Shown here in pieces: positions 54,999 to 62,676 of a stretch of 64,000 nt of DNA. This stretch comes from Alteromonas marina (GTDB taxonomy: Bacteria > Pseudomonadota > Gammaproteobacteria > Enterobacterales > Alteromonadaceae). Both the position numbers and the translations under genes were made by a program. The notes under the pieces were generated by a model. That model was not told where the DNA came from and did not search any database. It saw nothing but the letters and a program-made list of their open reading frames with translations. Every line of letters begins with the position of its first letter. Position 1 is the first letter of the stretch. The stretch spans positions 1 through 64,000 of the forward strand of contig NZ_JWLW01000010.1 of the NCBI RefSeq assembly GCF_000808575.1, in the 5' to 3' direction.

Positions 54999-56006
54999 AT
55001 GTTTGAAAACGTATCAGCAGAGATGCTCGGAAATATTTATGTGGGTTTACTTGGCCTATCTGTATTGCTGTACGCCATTTTAGATGGCTACGACTTGGGT
55101 GTGGGTGTACTTATTCCGCCAAGAACAGAAGCGTTTCGCGATGACATGATAGCCTCCATAGGCCCTTACTGGGATGCTAATGAAACTTGGCTTGTGCTCG
55201 CCATAGGTCTACTGCTTATTGCTTTCCCTGAAGCCCATAGTGAGTTTTTACAAACCTTGTACTTACCTGCAACCTTCATGTTATTAGGGCTTATTTTGCG
55301 CGGCGTAGCGTTCGATTTTCGCGCCAAGGTTGTGCAGGTGAAAAAGCGTAAGTGGGACATGGTATTCAAATACGGCTCGCTTTTAACCACATTAGCTCAA
55401 GGGTATATGTTGGGTATATACGTGACGGGACTTCGCACAGATATTTGGGCCCAAGGCTTTGCACTTCTCGCTGCTTTTGGTGTTACAGCAGCCTATGCGT
55501 TTATTGGCTCGTGCTGGTTAATACTTAAAGGCGAAGGTGAGCTTCAACAAAAAGCGTACTACTGGGCCAGAAGAGGTTTAGGGATACTGGCGGTAGGCAT
55601 TATCGCGGTAAGTATTGCGAACCTCACCTTACACGATGACGTGCGAGATTTGTGGCTATCAGCGCCTTGGGGCTATGTGCTTTTTGCTAAACCCGTAGCA
55701 TGTTTTGCGCTTTTAGCATTGTGTGGGGTATTGCTTAAGAAACTGCCTGAAGCTCAAGGTAAAGGCGAATGGCTTCCGTTCTTTATTGCCCTTCTAGTAT
55801 TTTTACTTTGTTTCACCGCATTTGGCATAAGCTACTATCCGTTTATCATTCCAGGGCAGATGACGGTGATGGATGCGCTTAGTGACGCAAGCTCTCTACG
55901 CTTCTTGCTTGTTGGCGTAGTTATTGTTGTACCCATTATTCTGGCTTATACCGCCATGGTTTATAAGATATTCTCCGGTAAGTCAGAGAAACTTTCTTAC
56001 TACTAA
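54999..56006 (+). CDS. cydB: cytochrome bd ubiquinol oxidase subunit II
   Basis: 335 aa, about nine helices. The N-terminal motif LYAILDGYDLGVGVLIP (about 25) and the ETWLVLAIGLLLIAFPEAHS segment near 65-80 are typical of CydB; FGISYYPFIIPGQMTVMDAL lies near 270. It forms the heterodimer with CydA. GGAGAGC precedes the ATG, 11 bp after the cydA stop. The next 390 bp hold no cydX, only an intergenic region with a promoter for the small gene. Confidence 0.95.
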   Translation: MFENVSAEMLGNIYVGLLGLSVLLYAILDGYDLGVGVLIPPRTEAFRDDMIASIGPYWDANETWLVLAIGLLLIAFPEAHSEFLQTLYLPATFMLLGLILRGVAFDFRAKVVQVKKRKWDMVFKYGSLLTTLAQGYMLGIYVTGLRTDIWAQGFALLAAFGVTAAYAFIGSCWLILKGEGELQQKAYYWARRGLGILAVGIIAVSIANLTLHDDVRDLWLSAPWGYVLFAKPVACFALLALCGVLLKKLPEAQGKGEWLPFFIALLVFLLCFTAFGISYYPFIIPGQMTVMDALSDASSLRFLLVGVVIVVPIILAYTAMVYKIFSGKSEKLSYY

Positions 56007-56332
56007 TACTCATTGATGGAATCGCAGCAGATCCCAATTACTTGAAACAATAGTGAACATCATTGAAAGTCAGTGGTGTTCACTTTCTATTCAGCGCTAT
56101 ACTGAACGCTATACATTGCGAGTTTCTTGCGGTTCCCGACGCCTTTTCTGTGCTTGGGGCATTTGCGGCGACCAGTATCCCCAATCCACGAACTCGATCT
56201 GAAAACCTGCGATCAAAATATGATCCTTTCCCTCGAACAATGTATACCAATGATTAGAGGATGTTTAGCGTTAGCTAGTCTACCCTTAAGGTGTGATCAA
56301 AATTTAAACGTTACTTACCGTTAAATATTTTG

Positions 56333-56361
56333 TTGACATCAAACTGTAATATTACTATATT
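56333..56361 (+). promoter_or_regulatory. near-consensus sigma70 promoter for the 54-aa gene
   Basis: TTGACA (56333-56338), a 17-nt spacer, and TATATT (56356-56361). The predicted start is about 30 nt before the gene ATG. The 56007-56332 part of the gap holds no gene; an AACGTTACTTACCGTTAAA stretch near 56308 looks partly palindromic and could be an operator. Confidence 0.8.
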
Positions 56362-56398
56362 TTATTTGGGGCAATTTTTAATAGAAGGAGCCAATACT

Positions 56399-56563
56399 AT
56401 GGAAAATGTATTCCATTCGTTTTCACGGTTCTTCAAACGCGCGCACCCCTACACAGTCGCTCACTATATCGGCCGTAAAAATGCGCAGCGTATCTTAGGA
56501 TGTAAAATCAAAAAGAAATCCAAGATATTTGCCGACCAGCACGTTGAAGAACAAAATCATTAA
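56399..56563 (+). CDS. small basic protein of unknown function
   Basis: 54 aa: MENVFHSFSRFFKRAHPYTV, then HYIGRKNAQRILGCKIKKKS and a polar tail ending QNH. AAGGAG lies 8 nt before ATG, a near-perfect sigma70 promoter lies upstream and a strong terminator starts 6 bp past the stop, so a short, well-expressed transcript is likely. The sequence is rich in Lys, Arg and His with one amphipathic N-terminal helix. No signal peptide and no known family. RNA or DNA binding, or membrane-surface binding, is possible. Confidence 0.7.
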   Translation: MENVFHSFSRFFKRAHPYTVAHYIGRKNAQRILGCKIKKKSKIFADQHVEEQNH

Positions 56564-56568
56564 TTTAT

Positions 56569-56600
56569 ATGGGGCCCGTCAAACCGGCCCCATTTTTTTT
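56569..56600 (+). terminator. terminator of the 54-aa gene
   Basis: Stem ATGGGGCC / GGCCCCAT (56569-56576 and 56586-56593) with a 9-nt loop, then eight T residues. It also lies between this gene and the converging Lrp-type gene. Confidence 0.93.
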
Positions 56601-56605
56601 GGATT

Positions 56606-57088
56606 TTAGATGTGGTTTAACGGTACCGAGGTTGTGTACTTAATCTGCTCCATTGCAAAACTTGAAGTAACATCTGAGAACTCTATACCGTTAACCAATC
56701 GCTTATAAAAGTGATCGAAGCAATCCATATCGGTAACGAGAACTTTTAGTAAGTAATCATATTCCCCCGACATACGATAACATTCAACAACCTCATCAAA
56801 TGACGCGGCGTGCTTGGCGAAACTTGCCAGCCACTTTCCATCATGTCTGCCCGCTTTTACTTGCACGAAAACGGTCATGGCCAGCCCCAGGTGTTTTGCT
56901 TGCAACAGCGCTACTCGCCTAGAGATTATGCCCTTCTCTTCTAGCTTTTGAATACGACGCCAGCAGGGCGTTACCGTAAGCCCAACTTGCTCAGCAATTT
57001 CTGCAACAGGCGTGTCAGCGTTATTCTGTAGCATGGCCAAAATGGCTTTATCTATTGTGTCTATACCGCTTGTTTTTTCACTACGCAT
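56606..57088 (-). CDS. Lrp/AsnC-family transcriptional regulator
   Basis: 160 aa. The N-terminal helix-turn-helix domain is IDTIDKAILAMLQNNADTPV, then VAEIAEQVGLTVTPCWRRIQ and KLEEKGIISRRVALL. The C-terminal RAM domain has a VFVQVKAGRH strand, VVECYRMSGEYDYLLKVLVT and FYKRLVNGIEFSDVTSSFAM. It senses amino acids or related small molecules and binds DNA as an oligomer. It is monocistronic; the target gene is unknown. It shares the terminator region with the 54-aa gene. Confidence 0.93.
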   Translation of the reverse strand: MRSEKTSGIDTIDKAILAMLQNNADTPVAEIAEQVGLTVTPCWRRIQKLEEKGIISRRVALLQAKHLGLAMTVFVQVKAGRHDGKWLASFAKHAASFDEVVECYRMSGEYDYLLKVLVTDMDCFDHFYKRLVNGIEFSDVTSSFAMEQIKYTTSVPLNHI

Positions 57089-57167
57089 AGTGAGATGTTG
57101 CCCTTTATTTCCATGTTCTCAGTTTTTCAGTGAATAACGTCAGGTGCTTTACTTTTATGGAGGCGAT

Positions 57168-57812
57168 TTAAAGCCACCAAGGCTGATTAAAGTCGACATT
57201 TTCTGGTGCAATTTCATATTGAAAGGGAGGCGTAAATACATCCCAAAATGCATCCCGCAAGTCCTCGTCTATTATGCTAAGTTTACCTGCATCGCGATAG
57301 CGAGATAGCAGTGTATTGTAAGCGTCAATAGGCATTTGCGGGTTAGACTGGCGAAAGATAACACGCCCTCCAAACTCTTCATACATCGCTTTTTCTGTTT
57401 GAAACTGTATAACCTGCTTGGCCGCTATCTCTTTAATGGGTTTCGTTGCCGTTTCACTTGAAACCTGACCTTCAAACTTCTCGATAAACTTGCTTACCAG
57501 TGTTTGATTAACAATTATGCCTTTTTGTTTTGCGTAGTCCTCTAAAACAAGCTCATAAATTCTGTTTGACGCATTTACACGGACCACATAATCAAGCATA
57601 CCTGCGTAATTGTCTTTCGCTTGCTGCTTCAAATTTTTGCGTTCTTCTTCACTAGGCACGACGTCTGCCATACGGATTTCGGTATTAAGTACCATTGCTA
57701 AAACACTCTGATCATCGACTTGTCCATTTGCCTGAGCAGCATAAGCAAGGTTTGAACTTAGAATAAGTAGCGCGGTGGCCAATGAATATCGAATAGTTGA
57801 TGTCATGCGCAT
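57168..57812 (-). CDS. exported protein, possible SurA-N-like chaperone
   Basis: 214 aa. Signal peptide ends near NLAYA/AQ. The mature part is helical: VLAMVLNTEIRMADVVPSEE at about 37-56, ASNRIYELVLEDYAKQKGII, and VSKFIEKFEGQVSSETATKP. The VLNTEI-xxxD opening and following helices resemble SurA/PpiD N-terminal chaperone domains, but no parvulin isomerase domain follows and the protein ends with NVDFNQPWWL. It is a single gene. Function not established. Confidence 0.6.
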   Translation of the reverse strand: MRMTSTIRYSLATALLILSSNLAYAAQANGQVDDQSVLAMVLNTEIRMADVVPSEEERKNLKQQAKDNYAGMLDYVVRVNASNRIYELVLEDYAKQKGIIVNQTLVSKFIEKFEGQVSSETATKPIKEIAAKQVIQFQTEKAMYEEFGGRVIFRQSNPQMPIDAYNTLLSRYRDAGKLSIIDEDLRDAFWDVFTPPFQYEIAPENVDFNQPWWL

Positions 57813-58170
57813 TAAGCACTCCCTGTAGACGTATTTATCGCCGCGATTACGAACACTTTGAATCTCGCTTAGTGGGTAATTAACTGTGCGGACTGGTATT
57901 ACCCAAATGGGCGTTGTAATGAGTAAAGCATTAAACGCTATGACTACGCAATACCGTGGCGTACGGATATTAGGAATATGCTGCGAGCTTCAAATTTATT
58001 GGGGTGAACGAGTGCTTATGTGGTGTAGCCGAGAGAGCATGGCGATAGCGACGCGGTAGACTAGCTATTGATGAAAGCGTTATTCGTTAAAAATGATATA
58101 TACCAAAAGCGGTATGGACTAAAAGCTTTGTCGCGCGTTTAGCGCGAGTGTGGAAATGCAGACAATAGAA
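57813..58170. other. intergenic region between exported protein and cold-shock gene
   Basis: About 360 bp with no supported gene. A 46-codon frame at 57919-58059 on the plus strand has no good ribosome site and no promoter. The right end merges into the cold-shock terminator. Confidence 0.4.
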
Positions 58171-58202
58171 AGAAAAACGGCGGTCAAATGACCGCCGTTT
58201 TT
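58171..58202 (-). terminator. terminator of the cold-shock gene
   Basis: Perfect stem AAAACGGCGGTCA / TGACCGCCGTTTT with a 2-nt loop, and an A run on the left that gives T residues on the minus strand. It lies 7 bp past the stop codon and could act on both strands. Confidence 0.9.
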
Positions 58203-58208
58203 GAATTC

Positions 58209-58418
58209 TTAGATAGCTTGCACGTTAGCAGCTTGAAGACCTTTTTGACCTTCTTCAACTTCAAATTCTACTCGCTGACCTTCTGGAAGCGTTTTGTAAC
58301 CGTCAGAGATGATCGCACGGAAATGAACGAATACGTCCTTACCGCCGTTATCCTGAGTTAGAAAACCGTAACCTTTATCAGCGTTGAACCACTTAACTGT
58401 GCCTGTAACTTTAGACAT
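58209..58418 (-). CDS. CspA-family cold-shock protein
   Basis: 69 aa, a single cold-shock domain. [20 protein letters not shown] holds RNP1 and [20 protein letters not shown] holds RNP2. It binds single-stranded RNA and melts structure at low temperature. A long leader upstream on the minus strand and a strong terminator suggest an abundant, leader-controlled mRNA. Confidence 0.96.
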   Translation of the reverse strand: MSKVTGTVKWFNADKGYGFLTQDNGGKDVFVHFRAIISDGYKTLPEGQRVEFEVEEGQKGLQAANVQAI

Positions 58419-58606
58419 GTCGTATAGACCTCAAATATCGTATTAAATTGCGCATAAGCGCGTGTAACTAAGTTCTTTAGAGTCTTTAAATTGGCGGAGT
58501 ATTGGGTCTTACTTACGAATGGACAAACAACTTACAACAAATTACCGGGTAACTCGAGTGGTTTAACATATAGCAAATAATACAAAATCGCGTCTATTTA
58601 AAGACT
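58419..58606 (-). promoter_or_regulatory. structured leader of the cold-shock gene
   Basis: Two 11-nt segments, AGTCTTTAAAT and ATTTAAAGACT (58481-58491 and 58596-58606), are exact inverted copies 104 nt apart. A small GCGC-ATAA-GCGC hairpin lies at 58451-58462. E. coli cspA also has a long temperature-sensing leader, so this may be a similar thermoswitch. The transcription start is unknown and no fold was computed. Confidence 0.4.
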
Positions 58607-58711
58607 TTGGCTTAGAGCCACAACCACTATAACACTCTTCGGGACGATTACTATACAAATTAATTGATAAACTACGGATTTCATAAATAATTCACCGCAG
58701 CGTAACAAAAA

Positions 58712-60340
58712 TCAAAGCCCTTTTCGCCACGCCAAATACCAGCAAACTGCGCCAATTACGCCTGTACTTGCAGGGAAATACCAAGATAATTCGTACATTG
58801 GCAGTATTGCTGTCATTAACACAAAGGTGGCACCCACTACGCTTAAATGAGTGGTCTGAGTTGTTTTCTTTTGCTCTTGAAGCAGAGCCAAATGGGCCCT
58901 TTGTTGTTGTAGAGGCAAGCGCTTCATTTGCTGTAAACTGTCGTACAGCAGGTCTGGCATTTCAGGCAGTTTTTCAGACCAGAAAGGTAAATTGTCTTTT
59001 ACCTTCCCCATCATGGCGGTAAAGCCAATCTGCTCTTTCATCCAGTTTTCAAGAAACGGCTTGGCGGTTTTCCATAAATCAAGCTGAGGATACAACTGAC
59101 GGCCTAAGCCTTCGATATACAGCAATGTTTTTTGCAGTAGCACAAGCTGTGGCTGAACCACCATATTGAAACGTCGTGCTGTATTAAAAAGCTGTAGCAG
59201 CACGTTACCAAAGGAAATTTCTGCAAGTGGCTTTTGAAATATCGGTTCACATACCGTGCGAATGGCCATCTCAAATTCATCGATGTTGGTGTCTTGCGGC
59301 ACCCAACCTGAGTCAGCGTGAAGCTGGGCGACTTTGCGATAGTCGCGGTTGAAGAAGGCAATAAAGTTCTCAGCCAGATAGCGTTTATCTTCACGATTGA
59401 GCGTACCCACAATGCCAAAATCGATGGCGATATATTTGGGGTTTTCAGGGTGTTCGGTAGAAACAAAGATATTGCCCGGGTGCATGTCTGCATGGAAAAA
59501 ACTGTCGCGAAATACCTGAGTGAAGAAAACTTCCACACCGCGCTCGGCCAATTTTTTCATATTGGTATTTTGGGTAAGTAATGCGTCTATATTTGAGATT
59601 GGCAGACCGTAAATACGCTCCATAACCAACACATTACTGCGGCAATAGTCACTGTAAATTTTAGGTACATACAGCGCGTCAGAACCTTCAAAGTTACGCC
59701 CTAACTGAATGCCATTCGCAGATTCACGTAGTAAATCAAGCTCATCAACAATGGTCTTGCGATATTCAACAACCACTTCCACAGGACGCAGACGTTTGCC
59801 ATCGGGAAGCCAGCGTTGAAGCACGTTAGCCAAGCTAAATAAAAGCTCCATGTCTGCCACGATGGTATCGCGAATATCTGGGCGCAACACCTTTACCACA
59901 ACGTCTTCATTGTTATGCTTTAGCTTTGCCGCGTGAACTTGGGCGATAGAGGCAGACGCTAGCGGCGCTTTTTCAAATTCACTGAATAATTCGCTTAAAT
60001 CAGAAAGCCCCAACGCTTGCTTGATAATGTCTTGTGCAACGTCTGATGAAAACGGCGGAACTTTGTCTTGTAAACGGGCAAGTTCGTTAGCAATGGCAGG
60101 GGGAAGCAAGTCTCGGCGGGTAGAGAGCATTTGGCCGAATTTAATAAAAACAGGCCCAAGGTTTTGTAGTGCAAGGGTAATACGCTCGCCGGCTGACTTG
60201 CCCTTGTGCTTGTTTCGCACCCAAAAAATGGTATGACGCATAGCCCGCGCATACCAGGGTAACCACTTTGCTGGAATAAGTTCGTCTAAGCCGTGTTCCA
60301 ACAATACCTTGTTAATTCGGTATAACCTAACAATACGCAT
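58712..60340 (-). CDS. ubiB: ubiquinone biosynthesis protein UbiB
   Basis: 542 aa, ABC1/ADCK atypical kinase family. The KxGQ motif is in [16 protein letters not shown] (about 66-80), with the Ala-rich nucleotide loop in [16 protein letters not shown] near 125-140, [11 protein letters not shown] near 288 and [10 protein letters not shown] near 308. Two C-terminal transmembrane helices (about 497-540). It supports the later steps of ubiquinone synthesis, probably by releasing precursors from the membrane. Last gene of ubiE-ubiJ-ubiB. Confidence 0.96.
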   Translation of the reverse strand: MRIVRLYRINKVLLEHGLDELIPAKWLPWYARAMRHTIFWVRNKHKGKSAGERITLALQNLGPVFIKFGQMLSTRRDLLPPAIANELARLQDKVPPFSSDVAQDIIKQALGLSDLSELFSEFEKAPLASASIAQVHAAKLKHNNEDVVVKVLRPDIRDTIVADMELLFSLANVLQRWLPDGKRLRPVEVVVEYRKTIVDELDLLRESANGIQLGRNFEGSDALYVPKIYSDYCRSNVLVMERIYGLPISNIDALLTQNTNMKKLAERGVEVFFTQVFRDSFFHADMHPGNIFVSTEHPENPKYIAIDFGIVGTLNREDKRYLAENFIAFFNRDYRKVAQLHADSGWVPQDTNIDEFEMAIRTVCEPIFQKPLAEISFGNVLLQLFNTARRFNMVVQPQLVLLQKTLLYIEGLGRQLYPQLDLWKTAKPFLENWMKEQIGFTAMMGKVKDNLPFWSEKLPEMPDLLYDSLQQMKRLPLQQQRAHLALLQEQKKTTQTTHLSVVGATFVLMTAILPMYELSWYFPASTGVIGAVCWYLAWRKGL

Positions 60341-60363
60341 TTATGAGCCTGTTTCTCTCAATC

Positions 60364-60999
60364 TTACTTAAATTTTTCTTCTAGGCGGCGCAATCGCGCA
60401 TCGGCACTTTCTGCTCGATCGCGAAGCGCATTAACTTCGTCACTAAAATGCATAACCGCCAGCTTGTGTGCAGCAAGCTGCTTTTCTTCTACTACGGCGT
60501 TTCCGAATACTTTCGCCATGGACGCTAGTGCTGACATCGACTTCTCATGCACAGTTTTCACCGTTTTCAAGGTCTGATGGGCAATAACATCGTTAGTCTT
60601 TTGTGCCAGTAACTCTTCAATGTCGATGTCGAGCTGCTGAAACAAGGCACTGACTTGCTGAGCAACATTTAGCTCCCCTTCCAAAAACAATGCTTTTTGT
60701 TGAATGAGGCGGGTAAGTTGACTGGTTTCTTTTAGCTCTGGCAAAGTCTGTAGCGATGTTTTAATACAACAGTCTTTCGGCCCAAGGGATGCAACGACAT
60801 CGTCAAATGAACCTTGTTCGCTAAGTACGTCGACACGGTCGGAAAAAGACAGTGTAATACCGTAAGGAAGCGGCGAGACAAATGCAGTAAGCCTGGCGCC
60901 ATTAAGCGCCTTTAGCCTTGCTTCGCTGTCTTCATCTAAAGACAGCAACTTATTTATAACCGATTCAACTGTTGCAGTAATCAGCGCAGAGGTAGGCAT
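60364..60999 (-). CDS. ubiJ: ubiquinone biosynthesis accessory factor UbiJ (SCP2-like)
   Basis: 211 aa. N-terminal SCP2 sterol-carrier-like domain (ALITATVESVINKLLSLDED, then LTAFVSPLPYGITLSFSDRV), then helical regions ending in coiled coil (RDRAESADARLRRLEEKFK). It binds isoprenoid intermediates for the Ubi complex. It overlaps the ubiE stop by 1 nt and lies 23 bp before ubiB, the E. coli order. Confidence 0.9.
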   Translation of the reverse strand: MPTSALITATVESVINKLLSLDEDSEARLKALNGARLTAFVSPLPYGITLSFSDRVDVLSEQGSFDDVVASLGPKDCCIKTSLQTLPELKETSQLTRLIQQKALFLEGELNVAQQVSALFQQLDIDIEELLAQKTNDVIAHQTLKTVKTVHEKSMSALASMAKVFGNAVVEEKQLAAHKLAVMHFSDEVNALRDRAESADARLRRLEEKFK

Positions 61000-61796
61000 T
61001 AAAACTTGTAACCTCTATGCAGCGCAACAATACCGCCAGTTAGATTCTGGTAATCACATTGTTCAAAACCCGCTTGCTCAAACATGCCTTTTAATGTTTC
61101 TTGATCAGGGTGCATGCGAATACTTTCAGCAAGGTATTGGTAGCTTTCTGCATCGTTTGCCACCAGCTGCCCCATTTTCGGCAAAATGTGGAACGAATAC
61201 ATATCGTAAAGCTTACTTAGCTGCTCTGAGGTAGGTTTTGAAAACTCTAAAACAAGCAAGCGACCGCCCGGCTTAAGTACGCGATAAATAGAATTAAGCG
61301 CGTTTTGCTTTTCCGTTACGTTTCTAAGGCCAAATGCCATGGTCACCACATCGAAATGGTTGTCTGGGAACGGCAAGGCTTCTGCGTCCGCCTGTACATA
61401 GTCAATATTGCTAACCAACCCACGGTCGCGAAGCTTATCACGGCCTACTTTCAACATAGACAAGTTGATATCGGCAAGGGTTACGCGCCCTGTTGGGCCT
61501 ACCAAGCGAGAGAACTTAGCGGTTAAATCGCCAGTACCACCGGCAATATCCAAGACTTTGTTGCCCGCGCGCACACCGCTGCAGTCAATTGTGAAACGCT
61601 TCCATAAACGATGCACTCCCATCGACATAAGGTCGTTCATTACGTCGTACTTTGCTGCAACAGAGTCGAAAACATTAGCAACCAAAGAGGCTTTTTGCCC
61701 TTTATCCACCTGTTTGAAACCAAAGTGCGTTGTATGCTCAGTAGCATTGTCGATTGCAGAGTCTGCTTGCGTAGCGGGAGTTTGATTGTCGCTCAT
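60999..61796 (-). CDS. ubiE: ubiquinone/menaquinone C-methyltransferase UbiE
   Basis: 265 aa. SAM-binding class I methyltransferase: [20 protein letters not shown] (about 42-62), [20 protein letters not shown] (motif I, about 80-99), [20 protein letters not shown] and [20 protein letters not shown], then [12 protein letters not shown]. It methylates C2 of the quinone ring. First gene of the ubiE-ubiJ-ubiB operon. Confidence 0.98.
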   Translation of the reverse strand: MSDNQTPATQADSAIDNATEHTTHFGFKQVDKGQKASLVANVFDSVAAKYDVMNDLMSMGVHRLWKRFTIDCSGVRAGNKVLDIAGGTGDLTAKFSRLVGPTGRVTLADINLSMLKVGRDKLRDRGLVSNIDYVQADAEALPFPDNHFDVVTMAFGLRNVTEKQNALNSIYRVLKPGGRLLVLEFSKPTSEQLSKLYDMYSFHILPKMGQLVANDAESYQYLAESIRMHPDQETLKGMFEQAGFEQCDYQNLTGGIVALHRGYKF

Positions 61797-61968
61797 GACA
61801 GTCCTGTAATTTGAATATTTTTATTAATGCCGAAGTGTATAGGATTGTGTGCTCAAGCAAAAGCTTTATGCCTAACTGTCTCCTGATGTAAATCAAGCCT
61901 TTGACCTTCACAAAAGCGGAGCCTGCAAGGCACAAGCTCCCTTGTTTAGAAGACTAGAGCAGCTCGCT

Positions 61969-62670
61969 CTACACTACCTGATTGTTTGTGCCCCAACTAT
62001 AGGCAACAATGGCACTGATCTCTTGCAAAGAACGGCCGCTTTCCTCATGCCATTGCGCAAATGCGGCATTGGCCGCCGACAGCGACTTTTTCGAGGTTAA
62101 GCCACCGTCAATAATTTCATTCTTTCGCAAGTAATCTTCCACGTCACGAGAGAATAAAAACGTGTCTATGCCCAGTGCACGAAGCATGTAGGGGCCGGTG
62201 TTGCCACCTAATCGCGCACCGCGTTTTTTCAAAAACGCCCAAAGCTCAGTGATATTGTCTTTTTCAAAGCCTGCTACGAACTTACCAAAGCTGCCGTGCT
62301 CCAGGGCTACGTCTTTGATCATCATGGCATTGTCACGCACTGTCATCACTTTTTTATAGTTGCGAACAATGCGCTTATCTGACGCTTTTTGCTCTAGCAT
62401 TTCATCGGGCATCAACAACACTTTATCAATGTCGAACCCGAAAAATACGGTTTCAAAGTCGGGCCACTTTTGCTCAATAACTCGCCACACGAAGCCTGAC
62501 TGGAACACTTTTTTGGTCATCGCCGCTAAAAAACGGTCGTCAGGAATGGCTTCAATTTGCGCTTTAGAAAGTGGTGCTTGGAGCATAGCTTCAAGCACCC
62601 TTTCACCGCCTTTGCGCTCGCACGCTCGGCGGTAGATAGATTGAAAAGACTCTAGCTTAGACTCTTTCAT
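61969..62670 (-). CDS. DNA-3-methyladenine glycosylase I-like protein without zinc site
   Basis: 233 aa. Helical Tag-family fold: FQSIYRRACERKGGERVLEA near 10-30, KASDKRIVRNYKKVMTVRDN near 115-132 (the helix-hairpin region with RIVRN-x-K), FLKKRGARLGGNTGPYMLRA near 160, and DTFLFSRDVEDYL near 180. The Cys and His residues that bind zinc in E. coli Tag are missing. It would excise alkylated adenine if active. It ends 6 bp before prlC in the same direction, so the two are probably cotranscribed. Confidence 0.75.
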   Translation of the reverse strand: MKESKLESFQSIYRRACERKGGERVLEAMLQAPLSKAQIEAIPDDRFLAAMTKKVFQSGFVWRVIEQKWPDFETVFFGFDIDKVLLMPDEMLEQKASDKRIVRNYKKVMTVRDNAMMIKDVALEHGSFGKFVAGFEKDNITELWAFLKKRGARLGGNTGPYMLRALGIDTFLFSRDVEDYLRKNEIIDGGLTSKKSLSAANAAFAQWHEESGRSLQEISAIVAYSWGTNNQVV

Positions 62671-62676
62671 GTGTGC

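Noticed and set aside
57919-58059. 46-codon plus-strand frame upstream of the cold-shock gene
   Set aside because: Weak ribosome site, no promoter and no recognisable sequence.
57980-58110. GC-richer stretch suspected of being a tRNA
   Set aside because: No T-arm GTTC motif, no cloverleaf and no CCA end could be fitted.
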